Assembly: GCA_902787095.1 (NCBI GenBank)
Contig: CADAFC010000008.1
Coordinates: forward strand, 1-35,530
Length of the DNA stretch: 35,530 nucleotides
Source of the DNA: an uncultured Bacteroidia bacterium
GTDB taxonomy: Bacteria; Bacteroidota; Bacteroidia; Bacteroidales; F082
Direction of reading: 5' to 3'
Part shown: positions 7,232-16,422 of the stretch, in pieces
How the letters are laid out: every line of letters begins with the position of its first letter
Numbering within the stretch: the stretch's first letter is position 1
Made by a program: the position numbers and the translations under genes
The notes under the pieces: generated by a model
Told to the model about the DNA's origin: nothing
Database searches by the model: none
What the model saw: only the letters and a program-made list of their open reading frames with translations

Positions 7232-8236
7232 TTATTGTATCTTTTCGGTTTCTTTTAGAAGTCTTTTCTTGTTGATAGGCACCGCGCCGATTTCTTCGCA
7301 TACCAGACCGCCTGCGAGATTCGAGATGGCCGCGATGTCGTAGGCACTGCATCCGCAAACCAGGCACAGCATCGCAACGCCGAGAACAGTGTCACCGGCC
7401 CCCGACACGTCGGCAATCTTACGCAGATGCGCTGGGATGTGGTGATGCGTCTTCTTGCCGTCGGACATTTCTTGAATCAGTACGCCGCGCTCCGACAAGG
7501 TGTTCATCACGAAACGGCAGTTGAGTTTGTCTTGTAATGCGTTGACACCCAATAAGATACCTTCGATGGTGTCGGTCGGGAAGTCGAGGCTGATGCCTTC
7601 TTTGAGCTCTTTCAGATTAGGCTTGAAAAGGGTGCAGTTCTCGTATGCTAAGAAGTTGTTTTTCTTCGGGTCGACGCCGACGGGTATGTTTTTCTCGTTG
7701 GCGAGTTTGATGGTGTGGCGTATCAGCTGTTCGGTGAGCACGCCTTTGTTATAGTCCTGCAGTATGATGCCGTCGATGCGTTCGCGATATAAAATGCCGT
7801 TGATTTTCTCGCTGATGGCTGCAAATTCATCCTCGGTGAGGTTGAAAGTGTCCTCGTCGTCGACGCGCAGCATCTGTGCGTTGTTGCCGATGATGCGGTA
7901 TTTTGTGGTGGTGCGGCGTTCTTTGCTTTTGATAATGCCATTGCTCGGCATCTTATGCTCTTTCAGGAGGTCGAAGAAGTCGTGTGACTTCGAGTCGTCA
8001 CCGATGATGGAGCACAATACGGGCTCTGCCCCGAGTGCTTTGATGTTTTGTGCCACGTTGGCAGCGCCGCCGAGTCGACGGAAACGGTTGCCGACAGCCA
8101 CGATAGGCACTGGAGCCTCGGGCGAGATACGCTCGACCTTACCGTTAAGGTAAAGGTCGAGCATAACATCACCTATTATTAATATCCTCTTTCCGTTGAA
8201 AGATTCAAAAAGAGCTTTGATGTCGTCTTTTGGCAT
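7232..8236 (-). CDS. hldE: D-glycero-beta-D-manno-heptose-7-phosphate kinase
   Basis: This 334-residue PfkB-family sugar kinase matches the first domain of HldE (RfaE domain I). Landmarks are ILIIGDVMLDLY at the N-terminus, RISPEAPVPI, RLGGAANVAQN for sugar binding, and DVSGAGDTV with the catalytic Asp near the C-terminus. It would phosphorylate heptose-7-phosphate at C1 in ADP-heptose synthesis for LPS. The cytidylyltransferase domain of bifunctional HldE is absent, so this is the stand-alone kinase (hldA/rfaE1) type. It lies 11 nt downstream of the aminotransferase. Confidence 0.88.
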   Translation of the reverse strand: MPKDDIKALFESFNGKRILIIGDVMLDLYLNGKVERISPEAPVPIVAVGNRFRRLGGAANVAQNIKALGAEPVLCSIIGDDSKSHDFFDLLKEHKMPSNGIIKSKERRTTTKYRIIGNNAQMLRVDDEDTFNLTEDEFAAISEKINGILYRERIDGIILQDYNKGVLTEQLIRHTIKLANEKNIPVGVDPKKNNFLAYENCTLFKPNLKELKEGISLDFPTDTIEGILLGVNALQDKLNCRFVMNTLSERGVLIQEMSDGKKTHHHIPAHLRKIADVSGAGDTVLGVAMLCLVCGCSAYDIAAISNLAGGLVCEEIGAVPINKKRLLKETEKIQ

Positions 8237-8247
8237 TTTTCAATGTT

Positions 8248-9453
8248 TTAATTTCTCAGTTTTGCAAAGGCTTCTTTGAGACGGCGTGCGGCCTCGCGGA
8301 GCTTGTCGTCGGATGTGGCGTATGACAGACGGATGCAGTTGTCGTTGCCGAAAGCACCGCCAGCCACGCATGCCACGTGGGCGTTGTAAAGCAGGTACAT
8401 GCACAAGTCATCGCTGTTCTTGATGATCTTTGCACCGTCCGACTTGCCGTAATATGCTGAAACGTCTGGGAACATATAGAATGCGCCAGCAGGCAAGCTC
8501 AACTTGATGCCAGGAATCTCCATGAGGAGCTTATAGAACATGTCGCGGCGTGCTCTGAAAGCCTTGCACATATTCTGCACTTCCTCCGAATTCTCTGGTG
8601 AGAGCTGCATGGCTGCCACTGATGCGGCCTGTGAGATGGTGCAGATACCTGATGTGTACTGTCCCTGGATCTTGTTGCATGCGTTGACGATAGCCATAGG
8701 TGCTGCGATGTAACCGATTCTCCATCCTGTCATGGCATAACCTTTGGCGACGCCGTTCACGATGACGAGACGGTCTTTCAACTCTGTAAACTGACCCATC
8801 GTCTCGTGTTTGTGCTCGTACTGGATGAATTCGTAGATCTCATCGGAAATGATGATGATCTCTGGATGTTTCTTGAACACTTCGACCAAAGAGGTGAGCT
8901 CTTCTTTGGTGTAAACCGAACCGCTTGGGTTGCAAGGAGTGCTGAAAATGAATGCCTTGGTCTTCGGAGTGATGGCCGCTTCGAGCTGTTTTGCGTTGAT
9001 CTTGAAGTGTTGCTCCGGTGTCGTTTCAATGAAGACAGGAGTACCGTCGGCGAGCTTCACCATTTCAGGATATGACACCCAGTATGGGGCAGGGATGATG
9101 ACCTCGTCACCTTTATCCAAAATCGCGAAGAAGGTGGTGGTGATGGCCTGCTTTGCGCCGTTCGACACGATAATGTCGGTCTCTTTATAATCCAAACCGT
9201 TGTCGCGACGAAGCTTCTCGGCGATAGCCTTACGCAATGCCGGAGTACCTGGTACCGGAGGATAATGCGTGTCGTTGTTGTTGATAGCGTCAATACCAGC
9301 CTGTTTTGCGCTTACAGGAGTGTTGAAGTCTGGTTCGCCGATGCTTAACGAAATGATGTCAATGCCTTGAGCTTTGAGTTCGCGGCTCTTCTGAGTCATT
9401 TTCAAAGTGGCTGATTCCGCCATGTTGAGGACTCTCTGTGATAATGTACCCAT
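8248..9453 (-). CDS. aspC: PLP-dependent aminotransferase (aspartate aminotransferase type)
   Basis: This 401-residue class I/II aminotransferase has NPSGSVYTKEEL (residues 175-186), SDEIYEF with D204 contacting the PLP ring nitrogen, and VAKGYAMTGWRIGY with K237 as the Schiff-base lysine. RLSYA near the C-terminus carries the carboxylate-binding Arg. The family fits aspartate aminotransferase subgroup I-gamma. Substrate specificity between aspartate, prephenate and other amino acids cannot be read from sequence. It heads the minus-strand run to hldE and porT, with a divergent promoter region upstream. Confidence 0.88.
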   Translation of the reverse strand: MGTLSQRVLNMAESATLKMTQKSRELKAQGIDIISLSIGEPDFNTPVSAKQAGIDAINNNDTHYPPVPGTPALRKAIAEKLRRDNGLDYKETDIIVSNGAKQAITTTFFAILDKGDEVIIPAPYWVSYPEMVKLADGTPVFIETTPEQHFKINAKQLEAAITPKTKAFIFSTPCNPSGSVYTKEELTSLVEVFKKHPEIIIISDEIYEFIQYEHKHETMGQFTELKDRLVIVNGVAKGYAMTGWRIGYIAAPMAIVNACNKIQGQYTSGICTISQAASVAAMQLSPENSEEVQNMCKAFRARRDMFYKLLMEIPGIKLSLPAGAFYMFPDVSAYYGKSDGAKIIKNSDDLCMYLLYNAHVACVAGGAFGNDNCIRLSYATSDDKLREAARRLKEAFAKLRN

Positions 9454-9492
9454 ATCTTTATTTTTAAATTAATTATTGACTATTTCAGACTG

Positions 9493-9500
9493 CAAAATTA
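9493..9500 (-). promoter_or_regulatory. -7 box (TAATTTTG) for the aminotransferase gene
   Basis: TAATTTTG followed by CAG on the minus strand lies 40 nt upstream of the ATG at 9453, matching TAnnTTTG. Confidence 0.5.
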
Positions 9501-9535
9501 AGAATTTTTATGATAGGAAAACTTTTGTTTTAAAA

Positions 9536-9568
9536 TTTTGTTGTAAATTGAAAAAATTAGTATATTTG
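9536..9568 (+). promoter_or_regulatory. Promoter of the lpxD-containing run
   Basis: TTTTG at 9536-9540 and TATATTTG at 9561-9568 are separated by 20 nt, the expected -33/-7 layout of the Bacteroidetes primary sigma factor. The ATG is at 9588. Confidence 0.65.
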
Positions 9569-9587
9569 CAGATTAAAAATATCTTTG

Positions 9588-10088
9588 ATGAATAGTGTTT
9601 TGAGTACAACCACGTGGGTTTTGATAATAGTAGGAATAGTGATGTTCGGCGGCCTTTTCATTTACGGTGTTTTTGGTATCAGGAAAGGTAAAAAGAAAAG
9701 TGCCGAAGTGTCGGAAACCGTTGCCCCGCTTATGATTCAGGCGTTTGAACGTCTTGTGCTTTATCTCGAGAGAATACGTTATTCGGTTTTGATAAAAAGA
9801 GTGTATGTGCCAGGGATGTCACGGAGCGACCTTCAGTTTGCGATGATTCAGGGCATACAGGACGAGTTTGAACATAACCTCGCACAGCGTCTTTACGTGA
9901 GTGAGGAGCTTTGGATGATGGTGGTTTTGACAAAAGATGAGTCATTGAAAGGCATCAACGAGGCTTTCGGAGCCAATCCGGAGGCTGATGCATCGACGAT
10001 GGCACAGATTTTGGCGTCAAAATCGAATTCGTATATCGACAGAACCGTCATCGCTATTAAAAAAGAATTTAATGACATTTTGATATGA
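9588..10088 (+). CDS. Conserved membrane-anchored protein of unknown function
   Basis: This 166-residue protein starts at the ATG at 9588. A TTG one codon earlier is less likely. One transmembrane helix spans about residues 8-30 ([22 protein letters not shown]) and is followed by a basic RKGKKK stop-transfer segment, so the soluble part is probably cytoplasmic. That part is helical and contains [15 protein letters not shown] and [20 protein letters not shown] do not recognise a named domain. The stop overlaps the lpxD start (ATGA), so it is translationally coupled to lipid A synthesis. Confidence 0.8.
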   Translation: MNSVLSTTTWVLIIVGIVMFGGLFIYGVFGIRKGKKKSAEVSETVAPLMIQAFERLVLYLERIRYSVLIKRVYVPGMSRSDLQFAMIQGIQDEFEHNLAQRLYVSEELWMMVVLTKDESLKGINEAFGANPEADASTMAQILASKSNSYIDRTVIAIKKEFNDILI

Positions 10089-11128
10089 AAGTTGAGTTTA
10101 CAGCTGCCCAGATTGCGGCATTATTAGGTGGAAAAGTCGAGGGCGACCCGGAAACTAAGGTTTGTAACGTGGCGAGAATCGAGGACGGTGCGCCTGGAAT
10201 GTTGAGTTTTTTGGCAAATCCTAAATATATCCATTATCTTTATGACACAAAATCGTCGATAGTGCTTGTGAATGAGGACTTTGAGCCTACCGAGAAGGTG
10301 ACGACGACCATGATTCGTGTGAAAAACGCTTACGACTCTTTCGCACAGCTTCTCGCGATATATCAGGAATATACTAATAATAAGGTGGGTATCTCGGAAA
10401 AGGCTTTCATCTCGCCGGATGCCGAATTTGGCGACAACTGCTACATCGGTGAGTTCGCATACATCGGCGAGCGTGTGAAGATTGGCCACAACGTGAAGAT
10501 TTATCCGCAGTCATACATTGGCGACGACGCTGTAATCGGCGATAACACAGTGATTTACGCAGGAGTGAAGCTCTATGCGATGACACATATCGGCAAAGAT
10601 TGTATCATCCATGCTGGCGCGGTGCTCGGTGCCGACGGATTCGGATTCGCCCCGCAACCTGATGGGACATATAAGAAGATACCGCAAATAGGCAATGTCT
10701 TGGTGGGCGACAATGTGGAAATCGGTGCAAACACCACCATCGACCGCTCGACAATGGAGTCTACAAAGATTCATGACGGTGTGAAACTCGACAACCTTAT
10801 TCAAATAGCTCATAATGTGGAGGTTGGTGAAAACACAGCCATGGCGGCACAAGTCGGCATCTCGGGCTCGACACATGTGGGTAAAAACTGTATCATAGCA
10901 GGTCAGGCAGGCCTTTCAGGACATCTCACTATAGCCGATCGCACAGTCATCGGACCACAAGCGGGTTTGACAAAAGGAGTCGGCACACCTGGAAAATCGA
11001 TTATCGGCTCGCCGGCATACGATTATAACAAATTTATGAAAGACGTTGTAAGACAACGCAATATAGAAAAATTGGAAGACAGAATCGCCGAGTTGGAGAA
11101 AAAACTTGCAGATTTATTGTCGAAGTAA
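10085..11128 (+). CDS. lpxD: UDP-3-O-(3-hydroxyacyl)glucosamine N-acyltransferase
   Basis: The 347-residue protein has an N-terminal uridine-binding domain (about residues 1-100, SFLANPKY). A left-handed beta-helix of hexapeptide repeats follows (about 105-315: [25 protein letters not shown]). [24 protein letters not shown] contains the catalytic His. A short helical C-terminus carries [16 protein letters not shown] for trimerisation. It adds the second acyl chain in lipid A synthesis. It lies upstream of lpxC, as is common in Bacteroidetes. Confidence 0.96.
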   Translation: MKVEFTAAQIAALLGGKVEGDPETKVCNVARIEDGAPGMLSFLANPKYIHYLYDTKSSIVLVNEDFEPTEKVTTTMIRVKNAYDSFAQLLAIYQEYTNNKVGISEKAFISPDAEFGDNCYIGEFAYIGERVKIGHNVKIYPQSYIGDDAVIGDNTVIYAGVKLYAMTHIGKDCIIHAGAVLGADGFGFAPQPDGTYKKIPQIGNVLVGDNVEIGANTTIDRSTMESTKIHDGVKLDNLIQIAHNVEVGENTAMAAQVGISGSTHVGKNCIIAGQAGLSGHLTIADRTVIGPQAGLTKGVGTPGKSIIGSPAYDYNKFMKDVVRQRNIEKLEDRIAELEKKLADLLSK

Positions 11129-11148
11129 AAGATTATTTTGTAACTTTG
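11117..11148 (+). promoter_or_regulatory. Internal promoter for lpxC
   Basis: TTG at 11117-11119, inside the end of lpxD, and TAACTTTG at 11141-11148 are 21 nt apart and fit the -33/-7 consensus. The lpxC GTG is at 11177. Confidence 0.5.
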
Positions 11149-11176
11149 CACTTTATTTCAGTAACTTAGAATTAAA

Positions 11177-12094
11177 GTGGAAAAACAGCATACCATCAAA
11201 AAAAGTGTAAGCATCAGTGGAACAGGACTTCACACTGGTCAGAGCGGTACACTTACTTTTCATCCTGCAGAGATCAATCATGGTATCAAGTTCAGAAGAG
11301 TTGACTTGTTCGGCAAACCTATCGTTGAGGCGTTGGTGAAGAACGTGGTTGACACTTCACGTGGCACCACTATCGCCCAAAATGGTGTTAAGGTGTATAC
11401 GGTGGAGCATATCATGGCAGCTCTGAGAGCCTCTAACATTGACAACGTGCTTATCGATTTGAACTGCGAGGAGCCTCCAATCCTTGACGGAAGCTCAAGG
11501 ATAGTGTTCGACGCATTGAAAGAAGCCGGATATGAGGAGCAGGATGCCGAGCGCAAATGCTTGAAGATAACAAAGAAGATAGTTTATACACACCCTAAAG
11601 TTGGTTGCGAACTCGTGGTTGAGCCAGCTGACAAATTCAGCATTGACGTGAAAGTCGATTATAAATCAGGCGTTTTGAATGTCCAGGAGGCTCACATGAC
11701 CGACATCAGCGAGTTTGAAAAAGAGTTCGCGATGTGCCGTACATTCGTGTTCTTCCAGGAACTCGAGATGTTGCTTGCTCACAACCTCATCAAGGGCGGC
11801 GACCTCTCGAATGCCATCGTTTTCATCGAGAAACAGGTGTCGGAAGAGGATTTGAAACGTGTCGCCAACTTGTTCCATAAGGAGTCGATTGCGGTGCACG
11901 AGGGCGGAATCCTCAACAACGTCACGTTGTACTTCGAGAACGAACCTGCACGACACAAGCTGCTCGACCTCATCGGCGACCTCACACTGCTCGGTATGCC
12001 AATCATCGGTAAGGTGACGGCATACAAACCTGGACACTTCTCAAACACCGAGTTTGTGAAGCTCATCGTGAAAAAGATGGGAGTGGCGATGTGA
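11177..12094 (+). CDS. lpxC: UDP-3-O-acyl-N-acetylglucosamine deacetylase, not fused to FabZ
   Basis: This 305-residue zinc deacetylase catalyses the committed step of lipid A synthesis. H78 (VEHIMAA), H260 and D264 (HKLLD), and H287 (PGHFSNTEF) form the zinc site and catalytic set, with the family spacing between H260 and H287. The start is GTG, and the N-terminus MEKQHTIKKSVSISGTGLHT fits the family. LpxC of most Bacteroidetes is fused to a C-terminal FabZ dehydratase domain of about 150 residues. Here the protein stops right after the deacetylase domain, and the convergent glycosyltransferase gene starts 11 nt later. No FabZ remnant is visible. Confidence 0.95.
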   Translation: MEKQHTIKKSVSISGTGLHTGQSGTLTFHPAEINHGIKFRRVDLFGKPIVEALVKNVVDTSRGTTIAQNGVKVYTVEHIMAALRASNIDNVLIDLNCEEPPILDGSSRIVFDALKEAGYEEQDAERKCLKITKKIVYTHPKVGCELVVEPADKFSIDVKVDYKSGVLNVQEAHMTDISEFEKEFAMCRTFVFFQELEMLLAHNLIKGGDLSNAIVFIEKQVSEEDLKRVANLFHKESIAVHEGGILNNVTLYFENEPARHKLLDLIGDLTLLGMPIIGKVTAYKPGHFSNTEFVKLIVKKMGVAM

Positions 12095-12104
12095 TAGGCT
12101 TCGC

Positions 12105-13259
12105 CTAATGTGATAAAGTATTGGAATATAAGGAATTAAGGAGTTTTCCGACGGCTTCGTTGGAAAACTTTTTTATTATGATGTCTCTCAGCGTGTTAGC
12201 ATCGTAATCCTTGTATAGTGTGAGCATCGTCTGTATGATTTCAGCAAGCAAATCTGTCTCGCGTGGAGGTATGAGCAAACCGTTGCTATTGTCGACAATC
12301 TCGGCGATTCCACCGACATCGGTGCTGGCTACGGGCAATCCGCAAGCAAAGGCCTCCAAAATGACCACTGGCATGTTCTCGTAATTGCTTGATATCACCA
12401 AGAAATCGCCCGAAGCCAATTCATCGGCGAGTTTCTGACCTTGCAGCATACCGGTGAAAGTGACACGGTCGTTGAGTTGCAAATATGCTGCTTTTTGTTT
12501 CATTGCCTCGAAATCCATGCCATCGCCGATGAGCACTGCCTGATAGGCGATATTTTTATCTTTCAATATCTTTAATGCTTCAAGTAAACCACTGATATTC
12601 TTTGACTTATCCTCAAAACAGCTGATGTGTATAATCTTTGGAATAGTGTTTTCGTGTGGTTTTATCTGAAACAGATTGGTGTCGACGACATTGGGCAAAG
12701 TCATGTAATTGGGGTTCATCAATCCATGGCTTTGCATGGCATTTGCGAGGTTCTCGGTGACAGTTGTGACCACGGAAGCATTTCTTACAACGATTTTCGT
12801 TGCCCATTTCCTGAAAAATCCGCTGAAATCATTGCCTGGAAGATAACGTGACCAATGCTCTGTAATAATATAAGGTGTGCCGTGAACCATTTTTTGCCAG
12901 AGCGCGATGATGCCCAGACGTGTCAGGATGTGGACATGGATCAAATCTGGCTTTGGTAACTGTTTGAGAGCCAGCTTGTTAGCTTTGAAAAACCGAATTA
13001 GTGATAGAAATTTTGATTTCGGCTTTTTGTAATAGACACGTATCGTTGAGATGTGATGAATCGCATCTATACTGGCGTTCTCGGTGGATATATCGAATTT
13101 TTGTGTGATTGTGTCATCGGGATGTACGTAAACCACACTGATGTCGTTGTACAATGCGGCCGCTTCGGCGTGTCGCTGTACGAATAGACCGAACATCGGG
13201 TCGTAGCGATGGGGATACCACCGCGCGAGAAAGACAATATGTTTCCTGCCGTTATTCAC
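12105..13259 (-). CDS. Glycosyltransferase family 4 protein
   Basis: The 384-residue protein has a GT-B fold. Its N-terminal domain begins IVFLARWYPHRYDPMFGLFVQRHAEA, with DLIHVHILTRLGIIA and TEHWSRYLPGN further on. The C-terminal donor-binding domain contains the E-x7-E motif in YENMPVVILEAFACGLPVAS followed by TDVGGIAEIV. It probably transfers an activated sugar to LPS or a surface polysaccharide at the inner membrane. Sugar and acceptor are unknown. The GTG start shares one base with the lolA TAG stop (TAGTG), so it is the last gene of the parA-to-lolA run. Confidence 0.87.
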   Translation of the reverse strand: MNNGRKHIVFLARWYPHRYDPMFGLFVQRHAEAAALYNDISVVYVHPDDTITQKFDISTENASIDAIHHISTIRVYYKKPKSKFLSLIRFFKANKLALKQLPKPDLIHVHILTRLGIIALWQKMVHGTPYIITEHWSRYLPGNDFSGFFRKWATKIVVRNASVVTTVTENLANAMQSHGLMNPNYMTLPNVVDTNLFQIKPHENTIPKIIHISCFEDKSKNISGLLEALKILKDKNIAYQAVLIGDGMDFEAMKQKAAYLQLNDRVTFTGMLQGQKLADELASGDFLVISSNYENMPVVILEAFACGLPVASTDVGGIAEIVDNSNGLLIPPRETDLLAEIIQTMLTLYKDYDANTLRDIIIKKFSNEAVGKLLNSLYSNTLSH

Positions 13260-13879
13260 TATCTCATATCAATGATTTCGGCATCAGGGAAGTCGGATTC
13301 CTTGAAAGTGAAGAAGTCGGCTGGCAGCTTCTGGTTGGTGACGAATTTCTTGATTACGTACACAAACTCGGTGTCATCGTTGTCAAAGAGATGTATGTCC
13401 TTGATGTCCAATGTGTTGCTGTCGAGTGTGACGATTATTTTCTTGAAATTGTCGTTGCTCATCAGCGATTTCACTTCAATTTTTTTGACAGCTCCTTTTT
13501 CGTCTACGAATTTCGCCGAGATGTTGTCGTAATACGATTCGATGACTGCAATAGGGGAGCCACTGCCGTCTGATTTGTCGACTTCGGTGATCATAACCTC
13601 TTCAGCGTCAGAGTTATACGTCCAAGTGGTATTGCCGTCGCATATTATCACCTGACCCATGATGAACAGTTTGTATGCTTCGCCTTGGAGGAAGCCCGCG
13701 CCGTCCATCGTCTCGTAGATGCCTGCTTCGGTGTTAATCATGTTATAGTCGAAGGTGATCTCGATGTTATCGTACTTTTTCAGTTTGTTGACGGCTGATT
13801 TAAACATCGTTTCGGCGTTTTGCGCTTTAGCTGCTAATGCCATCAACGCTATGATTATCAATAAGAAATGCTTTTTCAT
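13259..13879 (-). CDS. lolA: LolA-like outer-membrane lipoprotein carrier protein
   Basis: The 206-residue protein has a signal peptide (about residues 1-19, ALAAKAQ). A LolA-type half-barrel pattern follows: ITFDYNM, AGFLQGEAYKLFIMGQVIICDGNTTWTY and DIHLFDNDD. It would carry lipoproteins across the periplasm. It overlaps ftsK by ATGA, and this ftsK-lolA order recurs in Bacteroidetes as far as I recall. Sequence identity to proteobacterial LolA is low, so the call rests on fold pattern and context. Confidence 0.8.
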   Translation of the reverse strand: MKKHFLLIIIALMALAAKAQNAETMFKSAVNKLKKYDNIEITFDYNMINTEAGIYETMDGAGFLQGEAYKLFIMGQVIICDGNTTWTYNSDAEEVMITEVDKSDGSGSPIAVIESYYDNISAKFVDEKGAVKKIEVKSLMSNDNFKKIIVTLDSNTLDIKDIHLFDNDDTEFVYVIKKFVTNQKLPADFFTFKESDFPDAEIIDMR

Positions 13880-16416
13880 ATCAATTCGTTATTTTTAATA
13901 TTTTCATCTAAATCCAAGTCTTTGAGGAATTGGTCGAGTGCGAACTCGGTAGCCACTTTCACCTCACGTTGTTTGCTGCCTGCGAACGGTCCGACGATGC
14001 CTGCTTTCTCGAGCTGGTCTATTATGCGGCCTGCGCGGTTGTATCCGAGCTTGAGTTTGCGCTGCAGCATCGAAGTGGAGCCTTGTTGTGTCTGTACCAC
14101 GATACGTGCGGCTTCCTCGAACAACGGGTCGCGTTCGTTCGGGTCCATTGCGTCTTTTGAGCCTCCTTCTTCCTGTTCGTCGGGACAGTCGGGGAGGAGG
14201 TATGCGTCTTCATAACCACGCTGCTCACCGATGTAGTCGCATATTGCTTCAACTTCCGGTGTGTCGATAAACGGGCACTGCAGACGGACGAGGTCTTGAC
14301 CAGTCGACATAAGCATATCGCCGCGTCCGACGAGCTGTTCTGCGCCGTTGCTGTCCAAGATGGTGGCTGAGTCGACACGTGAGATGACGCGGAAAGCTAT
14401 ACGTGCCGGGAAGTTGGCCTTGATGGTACCAGTGATGATTTTCACCGAAGGACGTTGTGTTGCGATGATGAGGTGGATGCCGATGGCACGCGCCAGCTGG
14501 GCGAGACGTGCGATAGGGCCTTCCACTTCGCGGCCTGCTGTCATAATGAGGTCGGCAAACTCATCGACGACGAGCACTATATATGGCATGAAACGGTGTC
14601 CGTCGTTCGGGTTGAGCTTGCGGCTCGTGAATTTCTCGTTGTATTCCTTGATGTTACGCACGCCAGCGTCTTTCATCAGCTCGTAACGGTTATCCATCTC
14701 GATGCACAAGGAGTTGAGTGTGCGTACGACTTTACGGACGTCGGTGATGATGGCGTCTTCTGCATCAGGAAGCTTGGCGAGGTAGTGTCGCTCGATCTTT
14801 CTGTAGAGGCTCAATTCGACCTTCTTCGGGTCGACAAGGATGAACTTAAGCTCGGCTGGGTGTTTGCTGTAAAGCAACGAAGCTATTATGGCATTGAGTC
14901 CCACCGACTTACCTTGTCCGGTGGCACCTGCCATCAGGATGTGCGGCATCTTGGCGAGGTCGGCGACGTAGCTCTCGTTGGAGATGGTCTTGCCGATACC
15001 GAAAGGCAAGGCGTAGCCGCTGTTCTGGAACTTCTCGGAGCCTATGATTGAGCGCATCGATACAGTCTGTGGCTTCTTGTTAGGCACCTCGATACCGACA
15101 GTACCCTTGCCAGGGATAGGAGCGATGATACGGATGCCAAGAGCGGCAAGGCTTAATGCGATGTCGTCTTGCAGGTTCTTGATCTTCGAGATGCGTACGC
15201 CCGCGGCAGGGACTATCTCATACAAAGTCACGGTAGGACCGATTGTTGCTTTAATCTTATCAATCTCAATCGAATAGTTCGCCAAAGTGTCGACGATGCG
15301 TTTTTTGTTGGCTTCCAGCTCATCGCGGTCGATGACGTTGGTGCCGTCGCCGTAGTCTTTGAGCAAATCGAGAGGAGGGAGCTTGAAGTCGGAGAGCTCG
15401 AGTTTCGGGTCGTAAACGGTGTCGATGCCGAAATGCTCGCCGATTTCTTTTACCTGTTTCTCTTCAACCTGTTGTTCCACAACCATTTCCACCTCGTCAG
15501 TCTTTACAGGCTTTTCAGCAGGTTTCTCGATGACCACATCTTCAAAGCCGTCGTCATCAGGCTCATTGTTCTCAATTTTTTCGTTTTTATTTATAACTGT
15601 GATTTCGACGTCGTCAGACTCATCTTCGTCTTCGTCAATAATGTCATCTTCGTCATCGTTGTCCTCAGGTTTGTCGTCGGAAAGGTCGATTTCTGTAGGA
15701 TTTTCCTCAATACCAGTATAATACTGGGGGTTAAGACTCGGTGATGGATCTTCTTCGGTGATTATGTCAGGATCATCATCTTCTTCGGGTTCTTTTTCTT
15801 TTCTCTTCAGGAAATCGAGTTTGATGTTAAAATTGAAGATGATATAGATTAACGCGCTGAAAACCAATAACAGAATTATTCCAGCGAGTCCGATGTACTG
15901 ATGCAGGAACACGAAGCATTTATGACCCACGCGACCGCAATAGATATCAGGTAAAACGTTGATTGTGGCAATAAATAGAGGTATCCAGATCAGGAATATA
16001 AGGCAATATTTCCAAATCGTCCACATTTTAAGGATAGGTCTTTTCTCGAAAAGGCTGACGCTGAGGATTCCTATAAGGAAGATAAGGTAAATGGTACCGA
16101 TGCCAAACATCTCCTCACTCATGAACACTCCGAGTGTGTTGAGCCATTTGCCTTTTGGCGCTAATCCCAAGTAAGGACTGGCAAAAGCAATGAGCAGGAA
16201 TATGGTTATCATCAGGAAGAAGATGCCGAAGCAGATACGTCCTCTGCCGTCGGATTCCTTGTGGCGTTTTGCGACCTTGCTCGTCGGTTTTTTCTTGGCT
16301 TTCTCAGCCTTCGCAGACTTTTCCAACTTGCTTTTAGTCTTATTATGAGGCTCAGCGATGGTTTCTTCAGTCACTGGAGCCGGTTGTACTCGTAATCTGT
16401 TTTTATTTTCTGCCAT
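13876..16416 (-). CDS. ftsK: FtsK/SpoIIIE DNA translocase
   Basis: The protein is 846 residues. An N-terminal membrane region has about four helices (roughly residues 55-205). A very acidic linker (about 205-320, rich in D and E) follows. The RecA-like motor carries Walker A GATGQGKS (about residue 495) and Walker B VVDEFADL. The C-terminal winged-helix gamma domain (DPLFEEAARIVV..QQGSTSMLQRKLKLGYNRAGRIIDQLE) reads KOPS-like sequences. It pumps chromosomal DNA at the septum and activates XerCD at dif. It is six nt downstream of lepB and overlaps lolA. Confidence 0.96.
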   Translation of the reverse strand: MAENKNRLRVQPAPVTEETIAEPHNKTKSKLEKSAKAEKAKKKPTSKVAKRHKESDGRGRICFGIFFLMITIFLLIAFASPYLGLAPKGKWLNTLGVFMSEEMFGIGTIYLIFLIGILSVSLFEKRPILKMWTIWKYCLIFLIWIPLFIATINVLPDIYCGRVGHKCFVFLHQYIGLAGIILLLVFSALIYIIFNFNIKLDFLKRKEKEPEEDDDPDIITEEDPSPSLNPQYYTGIEENPTEIDLSDDKPEDNDDEDDIIDEDEDESDDVEITVINKNEKIENNEPDDDGFEDVVIEKPAEKPVKTDEVEMVVEQQVEEKQVKEIGEHFGIDTVYDPKLELSDFKLPPLDLLKDYGDGTNVIDRDELEANKKRIVDTLANYSIEIDKIKATIGPTVTLYEIVPAAGVRISKIKNLQDDIALSLAALGIRIIAPIPGKGTVGIEVPNKKPQTVSMRSIIGSEKFQNSGYALPFGIGKTISNESYVADLAKMPHILMAGATGQGKSVGLNAIIASLLYSKHPAELKFILVDPKKVELSLYRKIERHYLAKLPDAEDAIITDVRKVVRTLNSLCIEMDNRYELMKDAGVRNIKEYNEKFTSRKLNPNDGHRFMPYIVLVVDEFADLIMTAGREVEGPIARLAQLARAIGIHLIIATQRPSVKIITGTIKANFPARIAFRVISRVDSATILDSNGAEQLVGRGDMLMSTGQDLVRLQCPFIDTPEVEAICDYIGEQRGYEDAYLLPDCPDEQEEGGSKDAMDPNERDPLFEEAARIVVQTQQGSTSMLQRKLKLGYNRAGRIIDQLEKAGIVGPFAGSKQREVKVATEFALDQFLKDLDLDENIKNNELI

Positions 16417-16422
16417 AATTCA

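Noticed and set aside
12095..12107. Small hairpin TAGGC-TTC-GCCTA after the lpxC stop as a terminator
   Set aside because: The stem is only 5 bp, there is no T-run on either side, and it overlaps the stop codon of the convergent glycosyltransferase gene.
14455..15051. Plus-strand frame of 198 codons within ftsK
   Set aside because: It lies opposite the conserved FtsK motor domain and has no independent support.
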